Source: Branchiostoma lanceolatum (taxonomy: Eukaryota > Chordata > Leptocardii > Amphioxiformes > Branchiostomatidae). From it: a stretch of DNA of 64,000 nucleotides. Shown piece after piece: positions 20,751-35,700 of this stretch (its first letter is position 1; every line of letters begins with the position of its first letter). Location: assembly GCF_035083965.1 (NCBI RefSeq), contig NC_089723.1:29701193-29765192 (forward strand), in the 5' to 3' direction. The position numbers and the translations under genes are program-made. Under the pieces are notes generated by a model that did no database searches, was not told the DNA's origin, and saw only the letters and a list, made by a program, of their open reading frames with translations.

Positions 20751-23700
20751 CTGAGGGGAGAAGGAGAACTGTTAGTGGGTACTTTACACAATGATAGAGA
20801 GGAAAACTCAATATACACAATACACTGGAGACCAGCTGAAGTTGGTGAGAAGGCAGATGATACTGTATACTGTAAATGCATTTAAGTTCACAGCAATTTA
20901 ATTTTGCGGCAGGGAGAAAATGGAGTGTTTACTGTGCCATGTTTGCATTTGAAGCAAGGTAGTACAAAAATGTTGGCGGGCAGAAGACAAAACAAGTATT
21001 TTCGCAGAGGTTTTAAGTTTTCTGCGAAGAGGTTTCTGAAAAAAAAAGTGAATATTAAACCCCCGCAAACTTAAATGCATTTACAGTAGTAAGCCAAAGC
21101 CTTGTCACTAGAGAAAAGGGTAGGAAAAAAGAGGGTGACATACTAGACCTTTTTATTGATCCTATTACCTGCTGGGAGATGTGGGGCATCAAGGGTAAAG
21201 CAAGGTGTAAACTACACCTGACAATACACTATGCAATGCATTCATACTATGTCTCGGCAGGGCCATGTTGTCAACATAATAATGTTGTTTGAGCACCCTG
21301 CATTACCCATAGTGCCCCGCATCTCCCAGCATGCAATGGGAAATGTAAAAAGATCTATGCTCTTGCTGGAAGATACCAATACTGCTGGAATGCAGGGGTG
21401 TTTGAGTATAACAAACGGGTGCTATAAATGACATCCATGGAGGGACATATACAGGGGTGGTATAATGGTGAGTTCATGTTGGAATGACTTGTTGTTCGTG
21501 GAGGAGAACAACTTACGTCACCAACGACAGGGGACTCCTGCACCACAATCCCAGGCTGCATGGGGGCGTCAAAGAGCAACATCTTAGCTTCTGTACTGTT
21601 AGAATTACAGTGTATGGGTACAGGAGCAGGACTGATATGTGTAGTAGTTTGCTTTGGAAATCGGAAGAACTGAACTAAAACCATGTGAATCATATATTAT
21701 ACGCTCGTTCTCATTTAAATGTACACATTTTGTAATCTCCGTTACCGATTGAAATAAGACGTTCCTGGCATTAGGATATGCCACATATAAGATGTCGAAC
21801 TGTAGTTTTTATGACGACTTAAAACTTTTCTAGCTTTTAAAAACGGCGGTTTGGTACCTTATATGTGGCATATCTTAATGTCAGGAACGTCTTACTTCTA
21901 ACGGTAACGGAGATTACAAAATGTGTACATTTTAATGAGAACGAGCGTATAGTGTCTATCATGAAATAAGAAAGATGTTTTGTTTCAGACAAATCGATGA
22001 AAAACATTGGAACAATTTCAGGCAATACTGTATTACCATCTATAGCTGTACCAACCAAAAGAAATATGTAATATAAGAAGAGCATTTCAAAAACAATTTC
22101 CATTTTGTGAATGCTACCCACTCACACACTCACTATCCGGTTTAACGTCTACAAATATAATAATATTCTTTCTCCTTTTCATCATCATCATGTCAGGCGG
22201 CTTTTGAAGACTGGAAATGTTCAAATGAAACCAACAAAAGCATTTCTCAAAATTTCTGATACAGAATCCAAGTTAAGTCAAAGGTCAAAGAAAACACAAC
22301 ATTGTGGCCAGAAACAACTAACGGTTAGTCAGCTGTTGTTTTGGACATAAGTGAAGTTTTATGGATAAATGTTTGTTTCAACCAGGGAGACCTCTGTATT
22401 TATTTTAATCTTCTCCCTGCTGCCTTGCTCTGTAACCAATAGAGAATGGGGTGCCAAACGGCTGCTTCAGTGTGCTAAAGGTTAATTGAACACTTCATAA
22501 GGACACAGCACTGAAATCTAAAGAACATACCATGAGTCTTTGCTGAATCCCTTGGTTCTTCACATCTCTCATTTTCAGGGCTTCAACTTCTTCTTGCAGT
22601 CTCTCCAATTCCTAAGAAGAAATGGAACAGTCTGATCATAAACTTTCTCAGACTGGTTTGTGATTACAAAAAAAAACATTGCCAATTTCACCATTTTGCC
22701 TTGAAAACTGTATCAATACCTACTTTAATACATCATGATGCTATGTATCTTATGTTTTAGGGGTCTACATTATATATATATGATTGTACATGGGATAAAA
22801 ATTGTACTGCTGCAGCAACTTAAGTGCCACCAAGAGTTCTTGTAGAATATTTGTGGTAAATGATGGTAAGGAAGATAAAAATAATGTCATTAACTTCCGA
22901 GCAATGAAATGTGAAGTAAATCAGGAACAGAAAATTGAAAATGTCATGTAAAAATCATGCATCATAAACAGTTTTGTTCAAACTACACTGACTTTACATC
23001 CACACCTTCCTGTCTCCATAGCTAGACCTGTAGACTGTAGCCAGTATGAACTCAGCTAGAAAGACATTGACCTAAAGGCATGGCTTATGACATATCAATG
23101 ATCTTTCAAAGGATTCCTATTCTCCCTAAGGGCCCTATCACATGCATGGTACAATAGGTGTACGACTGCAAGAAGAGGGCATTGATTCTTCAGACAGCGG
23201 TGGATGCGTCATACAAAATTCAGCTGTCTTGTAACAGAAAAGGTTTGAATACATCAACAATCTGTCCTGTTATAGCCCCTGTGAAAATCCTCGGATAAAA
23301 AAAATCCTCACAAAGAAATGTGACTGTGGCTTTTAAAGTACCTTGTCTTTCTCCTGGCCAGCAGTCTTGAGTCTCTCTACTTCCTCAGCAAGTTGAGCCT
23401 TCTCCTTCAGAACGGAATCCATCTGATCCTGAACACCTGTCCCCTCCATCTTAAGAACCTGTTCAAGAAAAGACACTTTAATCTCTCATGAAAAAAAATT
23501 TAAGGTAATTTCATAGCCTTTTTGAGGCCGTAGGGGCAGTGGGATGTAATCCACTAGTGTGTCTAGGGCATGGTATTGAAAGGCCTTTTACTTCCCCAAG
23601 ACCCCAACCAAAGTCAGGCACCCATTTTTACACCTGAGTGGAGTGTAGAAAGTCAGGGCACAACATAGTTGGCATGTCAACGGATTCAAACCCAGGACCT

Positions 23701-26700
23701 CTGTGCTCTGGGCCAAACGCCCTAACTGTTATGCCAACAAATTGCCACACAAACTCTCATATCAAATGTAAAAATCGTCAAGACTGAAATACAATTATTA
23801 CAATACTACAGCAATGTATTAATCCAAACAGAGCTAGCCCATTTTACACTACAAATATTATCTTTATTTCAAACATTCTTAACTGAGAAATTTCCTGACA
23901 TCTTTCGCTATTTGCCTTCCTTCATTGTTTGGTTTTATCGCTTTTGATAAAAACAACAGTGCAATGAATATTCAATAGCCAGGATACAAACATACACATA
24001 CAGACCTACATGGATTTGTACACGTACAGCTAAATACACATTTCAGACATCATCAAATATGAGAAAAACAAGCAAACAATGTTACTGAAATGTGATGGCA
24101 GTCGTCCATGATACTTACAGGCCTTCAGATTTCCTCGAAAACTTACATCTAGACAAAAACAGCTCACACAGAGAATGTGGCAGAATGTGTGCTGATATTT
24201 TGTTGACAATTCTAGGAAAGAAAATGGTCTACTACCCAGGAAATGGTACATATTAATGAAGGTGTCGGTCACTGAATATTCAAGGCACAGGGATTTTCCT
24301 ACAACACTGAAGGGAAAAATCACTAAAAAGATTTCTGTGCAATTGATACATGTTGAAATACTTCATTTAGCAAGAATGATGATATAAACATTTATATCTA
24401 TTTGTAAAACATATATGGAGTCATGACACACATTGACCAGAGAAAGAGTCCTTGAAAATATATACTGTACTTCATATGTACCAAAATTGATGTACATACA
24501 AGAGCACTCAGTCTATAGCTAGTGCTGTGATATGTAATGCTGCACTGGAACTGTACACTAGACAAGCATCATACTAGTCTGTTAGCTTTCCAGTAGCTTA
24601 TATAGAGGCTCATATATAGAGGTTACCTGATGTCTAGCCATCAGGTGACAACATACAATTGTACACATTTAAGTTTGTGTTGTTTTATTTCACGCTAAGG
24701 CGAAAATTGAGTGTTTGCAGTGGTTTTACTTTTAAGTTTGCGGCAGCACTATAGTCACACACTGCTACAGTACTGGACAAAAATGTTCGCGGTGGTTTTA
24801 AGTTCGCGCTGAAACGGTCACCGCATAAACTGTGAACATTAAACCACCGCAAACATTCCTGCATTTACAGTATATAAAAGATATCCGCTATCTCAACCTT
24901 TATACTGTAAATTTATTTCCTTTTGCGGTGGTTTAATTGCACATATGCAGGGTGTTATGAATTTGTACTGGAGAGTCACTTTGAACAAAAATTATATCAA
25001 GATTTACGGTAATGTCAACCCAGAGGACAGAAGTACAATGTAGCTGGCTAACAGTCCTAACCCTCGCAAGACGGGAACAACAGACAATCAATCGGATAGT
25101 GAGTGGGCGTCTGTTCTTCAAGACGAGGCACAAGTGCTTGAGGCAAGTCTGCTCTGGGGGGGCGTCAGACAAATTTGACACATGTATTGCTATAAAAGTA
25201 AGAGACTAATATTTGTCGCAATAACATATGCATGAAAGGCAACTGTCAACATGTGATTTCTAGAACTGTACCCATTCCTCCAGTTATAAGATCAACATTA
25301 TTTCTCCACTTGACGTATTGCTTTTGGCTTGTGTCTCTGTCTGTGTGTGTATATATCTGTTTGAGTGTGCTTCAGTGAATCCCAATATACATGATACAGC
25401 ATTGCCCCACATGTACATGTAGTACTACGTACTCAGTGCCGCTATTTTTGTCTTCCTATATCTAAGCAATTTTGCACATGTTTCGTATATTACACAATGT
25501 ACGTACTAATGTTACAGTAATACATTTTGTATTTAACCCATTTAGTTCATTATATGACGCCTATTCCAAATTGCATTAAACATTTTCTTGCTGATTCATG
25601 CTATGATCAATATATATTTCATGCATGGATAAGTCCATATAATCAGAGACCATACAAAACCAAGATGCAATATTTTCTGTCTGTATATCAACAGAAAAGG
25701 CATTATTCAATCAACAGACACATTTAGGCCAAGTGTTCACCATTCATTTCTTCTTCTTCCCTAATGTCCAACTGCCAAAGAATTGGCAATTACTGAGTCA
25801 GACATGTATCGGGTCAACTGTAAGTTTTTGGACCAACGCACGCCGGGCCATAGCCCTACTCTTGTAAAAGGTGTGGTGGGTTCTTTAATGTGCGTGGGGT
25901 ATGGCTCTCCCCAAACAGGAGACCTCCGTTTAATGTCCTATCCGAGGGACGTCCCTAACCTAGGCTAAGATACTCATTTACACCTGAGTGAAAAGTGCCT
26001 TTCCCAAGGGCACAAGATCGGTGACATGGTAGGATTCGAACTTGGTTCAGAGACGAACGCTCTGCCGTTGCGCCACATGACCCCATTTGTTATTCAACAT
26101 CGCACCATCAAAAAGTTAGTCTTTCCTCTGGAGATTTCTCTCACAAGGTAATCAAATTATGAGTTGATTGGCTGTATGTGACGTCACAGTGAACATATTA
26201 ACCAGTTCAGAAACTCGCACCGCAGTTCATAATGATATAATTTTGAGAAGCAAACAGTTCTTTGATCACCTTGCAAGAGAAATCTCTAGAGGGAAGACTA
26301 ATTTTTTGATCATGCAATGGGGAATAACAAGAGAATGGTGCACATTTGGCATAAACATGTACGTTGATTGAATAATACCATTTCTGTTGAACAGACAGAA
26401 AATATTTTGATGTCATAAAAAACAGGGTCTTAAAGTTAAAGGAGCGCAAAGCAATTTCAGAATGTTAAGACTGGAAATATTCGGAAAATCACTTGCTCAA
26501 ATTAGCACATTTCTATCATGATTTCATACTACTTGGCCATTTTAAAAGTGCACAGAAACAAGCTGCATTAGGAGTCCTTTATTATATTGGGACCACCAAA
26601 AAATCAGCGCCCAGATTTTCAATGAGTTCGCACCACACAGGGACATCAAATTCTTTGCTCCATGAAGGTCAATATGCAATGGGATAGTGATATCTACACT

Positions 26701-29700
26701 TACTAAAAAAGGACTACAAAATTGAAATTTGAAAATCTGACTTCTACTGCACTGAAAGTGCTTTGGGTTCAAACATATTCTGCTATTTCTTTCAAACACA
26801 TAGAGTGCAGGTACCTTTTTTTTCATGCTCTCGTTCTCCTCCTTGTACGCAGCGAGCTGTTTCTTCCACTCCTCCACGTTAGCCGTGCTCTCCTGCAGGG
26901 CCGTGGTCAGACGGGTGTTGTTGTTCTTCAGGGTCTGCAGTTCTACCTCCCACTTCTTCGCATTGGCAGAGCTACAGAAAATCATGACAGAAAAATGTTA
27001 TAATTGCTGAAAAAGACCTGAGGGTAGAAGCAGGAATGACGATGTTGTGTAGGGGTGTGAACTGTTTGTATGCATTGTGTACATGTATGTGATTATGTTC
27101 AAGTGAGTGAGTGTGATCATTTGTGTGCATTTGTATGTGACTGTGAGTGTGTGTGTTTGTATGTGTGTGCATATGTATTATGTGTGTGTGAAAGTGTTAG
27201 TGCAACTCTTACCAACTTATACATGTATGCATCTGAAATATGCAAATTGACCAACAGTTACTGAACATTATGAAATATTAACAACAATTGTTTTATACTT
27301 GTGATTTTTTCAGTGACATCACACAGCAAAGTTAGTATACTAGTACTGTCTTGCACCACAAACTCAAAGACACAGCAAACTCTTGATTTTCAACATGCTG
27401 AAAAATCTACATGCTGCAAACTTAAATGATTTAACAGTAAAAGAAACAGTAGTGTGTGTTCCATGTACCTCTGTGCGAGGGCAATCTTGAGCCTGTCGTT
27501 CTCGTACTTCAGCTGGGAGTCGGCGGTCAGCGGGCCGTTGTCGCTCTTCCCGTCTGATCTATCGTGGAAGGCCTCCGGGTTCTCGGGAGGCAGGTTGAGA
27601 GACTGGGAACTCCGATGGTCGCGGGGAAATGTACCTGCCAGGGAAAAGTTGACTTTATTAAGAACTACATGACATAATGAAAAGCCTCCTTTCATTAAAA
27701 CTACAAAATAATCTATCTGAAAGTGCAAATTAAGGTAATCAACAAGATATGCTCAATTTACTTTACAGCCGCATCTGACATAACTGAAATTAACAAATGA
27801 CTTATCATGCTGGGTCAATAGAAAGGTTTTGCAGAATGACTTCGTCAAATCAAGGACATTATATAGGAAGGACTGAGCACAGAGTCAGTCCCCCGCTGCG
27901 CGCTATTGTACAGACCCGCCAAACCCCGCGGCGATCTATTGTTTCCGCCCTCCGGCGGCGCTCCTTTGTGCTCCCCCGTTCAATTCATGTCTTCCCGCTA
28001 AAACACTGCAAATGAGCCCGATCATGACGTCACGCGCTCCGATGCTGGCCGAACACGGCCCGAACCTACCCGAACTACGGGGGAGATGCCTGTAGTTTCC
28101 GCGGATTTCCTTATTTGGGAAGAAAACGTGACGTGTGCAAACGACAGCAGCTTCTGGGGAAGACGCTGGCGGCCATTTTGATATGTGTTCGGGCGCTGTA
28201 GGGTAAAGATTGGTGAGTTTACAGGCTTTTTCGTGGAAATCTCATAAAGTTTTTGTCTGTAAAACATGTAAGAACATTCAAAGATTTATGCTGCTAAAAC
28301 ATAGTTACATCATTATTTGTGTATAAGTAAACGCTTTTTTAAAAAACTTCGAACGCTTTTGTTTACATTATTGTACAGTTTACTACAGATCGCTAGCGAT
28401 TTTTATGTGATCGTTGAGCAAGAACATTCCTCAATTTTTTACAAATTCCGTAGATGGCCTTGCACGGTGAGCCAACAAAGTGGACATGTCCGTATTTCGG
28501 GGGTTGTTTGCAAAGCCAAGCCGTTTGTTATGCCAGCACTTGCACGGGGAACATGTCCTGACATCCATATCTTTGTTAGGTTCCCAATCTTATCGACTCC
28601 CGATCTTTGTGTTTTTTTGCAGATTGCAAACTTCCGTGGAAGGGGCATGACCACCAGAGCGACGTCCCACGATACAGCGCTACCGAAAATACAACGTAGA
28701 AGATAGATAAAGATTTACGCATCAAATTATTTGTTGGAACCAACCTCCAAAATTCTGTTTTTAGTAAAATGTAACACTACCTGTAAATATTGAATAAATA
28801 CATGGATTTCTTGAATTCATAAATCTCTAGTGTGATAATTTCTTCTTCAGTTTTCTAGTAGTCGGTATTCTAGCTTGACTTCTAGCTTGACGCAAGTGTT
28901 TTTGCCTGACGGTAGCGATGAATGCAGATCCCCCCTCCCCACAGTTCAGTTGCGCCAGACTATTGTTGCAGCGAATTATAAACGGATATTGGAGGCACGA
29001 TTTTTAAAAATATGTGACTCAGAAATACAGATCGTTTAGAAAACTAACTTATAAATACACTACACAAGGACATTATCATTATGTTGTGTTGCTTGATCTT
29101 GTGCTTGGTGAAGACGGCTCTCTTATAAACTTGTTTAAATCACACAACATGCAAGTGAAAGTGGTAGCTTTGTCGAAATTTTTGTGTGGTTTTTGGGACT
29201 TCCAGCTTCCCCGTTTTTTGACGATCGTCTCGAAAATCACTCAAAAACAAAGTCACCTTCGCTTGGTCCGGCCATTCTGAATTTGTGTTACAATAGTGGA
29301 CCGCTTGGAATCCATGCAAATCTGGGGGTGATTCGTATGTAGGTGTTAATTATTTTTACAACCATGAACCGAAGGTTCTTGAATAGGGACTGATTGTGTG
29401 CTCAGTCCTTCCTATATAATGTCCTTGGTCAAATGTGACATTGCTAAGAATAATATGCAAGGACTATTACAACATACTTGTGTCTGGTACTGAATATCTT
29501 GAAATGGTCACAGTGGTATCATGCTATCGGTATTGGTTTTCCTAGTGACCTCTCCATTGTGAAATCATCACATTGTTATTGTTAACAATGCAGATTATCC
29601 ATCCATGAGGCAGTACCTGCCACAAACTTTAAACACAGTGAAAACCTCCTTTTCCCCCATCGCAAAAGTGAGTCCCTGTGAACTTAAATCCAGCTACAGT

Positions 29701-32700
29701 ATCTCTAACCTGCACAACAGAATTCTTTGTACACAACAAAGTGTTTTATCTACAATGGACATTGTGGTGACCGTCTGTCATTAACTTCTGTGTACTTCCG
29801 TAAATGATTCACGTTTGGGACTGCATCCGTAGGCAGCGACATCTATTGCTACAGTGCAAAGTGGACCAGTCAGAATTGTGGAAAGTGGAAAGTGACAATC
29901 ACCAAAACGTTGGTGTGAATAAAACACTTGTTGTCCAGTACTAGTGATTTACATGTACCAACCTGACAGAACTATTCACAGAAGAATCCCTTACCTGAAC
30001 CCTGTGAGGTAGCTGTACCGTTGACAGTTGGTATTTTCTGCGGGGTGTGAGGTGTCTGTGGTGTACTGCCGCCTGATTGGGCACGGATTCTCTCCACCTC
30101 CTGTCGTGCCGACTGTTTGGCATCCTGGAACTTCTCGATGAACTAAAGATAACAATCCCACATGTAAATGAGTTTTTAATCAACTCTCCACCACTTTCTA
30201 TATAAGGCAGAATAAAGGATTTTAACGATACATTGTAACCGTGCCAGCAATAAAAACAAAAAGGTGTACTACATTGTATTGGAACCACCATAACAAGAAA
30301 AAAGAACCTCCACTCCTGAGGTGTCGCCAAAAATGTTAGTGCTATCATAGCTACTTTGAAGTATAAAGAGCGTGATTTAGTCAGAGATAGAAGAGACCAC
30401 CACCACACCACCACAGTGTCAGTGAACTGCAACATGAGACCTAAAGCCCAGAAGAGGGGAGAGTCAGATATGTTAGTTCACCACTTAGGCCACCCTGTTC
30501 ATTCATTGGATACGGGTAGCACTGAAGTTGTCAAACTTGTTTTCGTCTCACATGTACAATGTGTGTATTGAACATTTACTCACATATTTAGCCTTTATTT
30601 ATAAGTATATGACTTCAGTACAAATGAAAGTATAGGGTGACCTTATAGCGGTAATAGGAAAAGACAGTTAACTACTTAGAGTATTATTCTTATTGAAGAG
30701 AAGTTTAATCATTACAGTATGTTAAATCAGCAGGTGAGTTGTTGTTGTGAGTATTTCAGGAATTTCTAGTATTGGTCTTAATGATGGTATCAACCTCTTC
30801 TTCTTCTTGATTGGAAGGTTTGGTGGAATCTGTAGTGATTTCGTCTGATTGAACAATCGTGTTGTCGCCCTGCTGCTTGTCCTTTGCCTTGCGAATCTCT
30901 TTAGGTGTTCCTGGAGGCTTTGGTACTGTGTTACCATGCTGCACTGGTGGTGAGATACCGTTAGCCTTTTCTTTCTGCTGCAGGCTCTTTCGGGACGATC
31001 TAGGCGTGCCAGGGCTATTCCTGGCACGGATGCGCTCAACCTCCTCTTTGGCTGATTCTTTGGCTTCCTGGAACTTTGCTAGAAACTGATAAATATAAAA
31101 AATTCAGAGGTGAAACATTTCCTTGGTTAGCAGCTATGGAAGAAACATTGAGGTGAGACCACTCTCCTAGATGGAGGTGTGAAGAGACAAAGAGATAAGA
31201 CCTTCACTTAACACTGTAGAGAAATGTAGACTGTTTCATTACTCTATCTTATGGAACATAGTGGTGAGACCCTTGTCTAAAAACTGAGGAACTCAGGTAT
31301 GAGACCACCATCTTTGGCTTGGACCTGTGGAGAGAAACACTGAGGTGAGACTCTGAAACACATGATAGAAACAGACAAGTGAGACATCATTTAATACTTA
31401 CTGTAAAACAGCAGTAAAATAGTTCTTTAAAATAAATATTTACTAACAAAATAAATCTACAGTTGTACTGGGGTCTGTTCATCAATCCCTTTACAATTTG
31501 TTTTGGCCCATCCCTTTTAGTCAAGGACTACAAACCAATTAATACATGGGTTCAGCAAGGCTGTATATTTGACAGGGAAAGCTGTTAGTAGGCAAGCACC
31601 ATCATCCCGGGGATCAACTGTCTGGCCCTAGGGACTTGCTTTCCAGATTTCTGAGGAAGGTCACCTTGAAGGTTGTCAGACCCAGACATTGATGCGACAG
31701 AGAATGAGAATTACGTTCATAATGAAAGATACAACTGTACGATTACAGCAGAGGTCCCAGAAGGAACCCTTGTGGGACCACACCTAATAGAGTAGGCTGT
31801 TTACGTTCTGAACATTACCTTATGGATAGTGCAGACAGTACATGATTTTTCTAATAATGAACCAATCTGAACAGTAGAACTGTACACTATGTTTAATGTT
31901 GTACGAAATACATAGCATTAATGATGTGGGAAAATGGCCACTTTGTCTTCCCTGAGGGTATACTAATGACTTGTGATCTCATGCCATTAGCACTCTACCC
32001 CTGCACCTGCCATCAAGGATTAATGGTTATGAACAGTAAACAAGGAAGGATGGAAAGAAACCTACTGGGAGGACTGTGCTGACAACTCTTCTCTAGAAAG
32101 TTGACACATAATGCTTTCTTTTCATTTTTAAGAACTACTTGTAATGAGAACTTGGCTTTACCTTTGACAACTTTCTTCCTTAAGTATGCATTCAAGTTAC
32201 ACTAAAGATGCATGATTTCACAATTCCTAACTAATATTTGAGGGAGAATCGTTACCTTTGACAGCTCTGACTCCTCAGAAAATCCCAGACCGAAGACTGT
32301 GTTGGCCCTAATGTCCGCCCACTGGACAAACTTCTGTGATGTCTTGGTGTACGTCATGTTGGGGGTGATGGTACTGTTGATGATGGCCTGGAATACAAAA
32401 TGGAAACAACTTTGTAGTACGGCGATGTACTGTTATTCCGTTAGTAAATCAATCTTCAGAGAAATGGTTGCATGATACAACATCTGTAATACATATATGA
32501 ACTATATTCATTTGTGACACTAGAGTGAAAGGCACTAGTAGTTCTTGATGCACTTCTACATGTTATTGGCTCATAACAATAAAATCAATGCACTCTTTAG
32601 GTGACTGGTCAAGACATAGACATAGGGTTAGCAAGGTTCTACATGTATATCAAGGCTGTCTCCAGGACCCGGGACAGGAATTTTGTGGTGACGGCCAAAA

Positions 32701-35700
32701 ATTTACCCTGTTCGTCATAAAAATCTTAACTCCACGACATGTAATTGATAAAAAGGTACTTTTGTAAGCTCAAAATGACAGATTCAACAACAAAAAGTAA
32801 CAACATGGGATACCAATAATGAGATAAATGGAAAAATATCTAAAGCTGGAGACAGCCCTGTTTTATATGGTTGCGAATGTTGGCCCCGACATTATACATT
32901 TTCTCTGAAGCCTCAGTGAAAGACTGGCAAGTCACTAGTTGAACGAATTAGATTAACTTTAAGTTTAATGCTGAACCGCTGTCATTTCAAGTTGACTTTT
33001 GATTGATGACTTGTCTAGCTACACATTTATCTTACTTACAGTACAATACGGACAGCCTTAAAAACAAACCAGGTTCAACAACATTTATGACTTTTATTTC
33101 TTTGCTTCAAAGCAACACCTAGGATATATAGATGCATTTAACATTTCCTCTTGGCATGAATCCAATCCATTGATTTTTTTCAACTTTATTCCTGTTTACT
33201 CATCCACAGGGAATACGTGACATCTGAAAAGGAGAGCAAAATAAAGGGGTCTTGAATTATTGATGCATAATGCTCTTATATGAAGAGATTTTCTTTGAAA
33301 GGGAGCCACTAGATTATCGAATACGCCGGAACAGCTTTATTATGCATGGAGAAGGATAATCCAATGGTACACAGATTTAGAATGTTTTAATGCGATATGA
33401 AGCACATTTGTACATGCAAATGTTTTATAAAACAGGGCTACTTGATGTAAGTAAAGAATTTTAGGTTTGAAAGAAATCAGAGTATCATGATAATAATTCC
33501 ATGATGGTAGATGTATATACAAGCTTGGTTGGATTTTGTTTGCCCTGATAGACACACTCCCTGTAATCATAGGAGTGAAAATAACCTAACGAGGATAGCA
33601 ATTAGATTGATTGCATGCATTTATTGTGTAATTTTATCCTCCTTGTTTTGGAGCAGGTGGTCCACTCATGACATGTCAGGTGTATGTTTCACAAGGAGAC
33701 TGCAGGCGTAGGTGTGTGAATAACAATTTACTTGGCCTGAGTCAACATTTAAATATTAATTAACATTGCCCTGAATATGTTCTAGACTGTTTGTGAAATA
33801 CCGGTAGCATATGAAGCCAATTTTTGGATGTGTGCTCTTTGTTTGTTAAAAAGTCACAGCTAACACAAGCGTGTTGGCATGCTAGCGGAGCTTGGGGAGC
33901 GGGACAAAGCTAACAAGGCTGGACTCCAGGCTACATACATGCAGGGGTTGAAATACATTTTTCTGTTTATCTGCAATATGTTCAAATAATGTTCAAAATT
34001 ACCAGCACAACACAAGATCTACCTTCACCGCTTATTACCTCCATGAAAAATGGTGGTATTGTTTTTGGTGTGTTTGTGTGTGTGTCTGTGTTAACGGATA
34101 TTTCTGGTCAGCATAACGTTAGAACCTCTGTACAGTGTGTATGTGTGTAATATTTGTAGTGTGGGTAGGTGTTGGAAAGAAGAAAGGTCAAGGTTAATTT
34201 TGGGCCCCTCATTGTGTTTGGATATTTTGTCCGGGACATGATATGGTCTTGATTTTCTTTTTGGTGTCAGATACAACTTGTGATGTAAGGAAGAAGTGGT
34301 GTAGGTTTGGGCCTCCAGCAGCTTGTTTCTTTTGTCTTTGAGTCCATCGAAAAACAACATTTTGAAGATATTCCTTCTACATGTACAAAGTAAATACATC
34401 TACTGTAGTAGTACCACTTTCAATCTTCTAATCTGCTGTACAGTTTTGCAGGCTAATTTCATCATGGACAAGCGCAAGTTTGGTGTAAGTAGACATCAGA
34501 AATACCTGCACATCTCCGTACTAACCTGCAGATGCAGGTGGTATTTTAAGCGTTGCTACAGGTAACATATGCATAATAATTTGACCTTTGGTAACCCCAA
34601 TATTTCTGCTTGGTACGTCATACTTCTAGTAAGTGCTTTATTCTACTGAGGAATGCAAGTCAGGATAAGGAAGAGGGATGTGGTTAAACTAATGGAAATA
34701 ATGATTCAATACATCACTGAAGCCACCATGTAATGAAATGTAACAGCAAATTTCCAAAGACCATGTAGCATGTTTTGATTTTTGTTATCATGTACTGCAT
34801 GCATTTTATTTTGGAGCAACCAGCAGTCCAGCACCACTGACTCTATATATAACAAAGCTATGCAAAAAACATCACAAACAGCATTTGGTAAACAAATTGA
34901 ACATGATTAATTTTGGCCAAGATTTTTTCCTGTCAATAAGAATTTGTTTGTAGTATTGACAGAATGTTCCAGTTGACTGAATGGATATCAAAAGAAAAAT
35001 GTACTAGTACTGCTGAGATTTGAACACAGGTCTCCTGATTCCCGGAATGTCAGACGTGTGAGCTATCAAGTGCACCAAAATAGCATTTCATCAAATAGAG
35101 GTACATGTATCATGACTCATTCTTAGACTTAGACCTGCGTGTCCTGTCAATAACATATTTTTTCTCTATTGACAGGAAAATCCTGTCAACAGCTAGTATG
35201 GCGTCAAGTTTTAGTTAGAACAAAAGATGAAAATTTAATAAAGTGATCAGCCATTGTCACATCTCACCTTCGATCCATCCACGCTGATGATCCGGTGTGT
35301 CCGCCGCGTACTGTCGAAGAAGAAGGAGACCCCCACCGACTGCTTGCTCACCGGCAGCCATTGCTTACGCGTCTCCGGGTCGATCTTGAAGACGTGTGCC
35401 TTGGTGGTGAACACCGGCTGCTCACTGCGGCCAAGAAATGAGGAGTTACAGCCCGTCATGGCAACGAACTTGAAGTGAAAACAACCCTTCATGATCTCGT
35501 ATTCACCGCAGTTCAACATTATCTTAAATTGTCCATTTTCAAAAAAACAAAACAAGATCTTCCCTTATGTCTGATGCTACTGCAACATGAGATTGTCCTG
35601 CACATGAATACAGTTAGCTGACTGCTTCTGCGTTTTCTGTCAGTAACAAACATTTCCAATATCAGTACATGGCATTGTCAGCACAGATATTGAAGATAAA

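Larger units (their letters stand above)
23459..26814. other. HOMER intron 6, other content
   Basis: Apart from the SINEs and MITEs listed, it has no supportable gene. ORFs at 24030-24323 and 25012-25209 have no splice context or recognisable motif. Confidence 0.45.

Noticed and set aside
26972..27172. His/Thr-rich ORF (minus strand)
   Set aside because: A by-product of the TG-rich microsatellite.
28317..28706. 129-residue ORF with a faint THAP-like [11 protein letters not shown] look
   Set aside because: The Cys/His spacing of a THAP zinc finger is missing; it lies inside the hAT-like element and cannot be supported as a gene.
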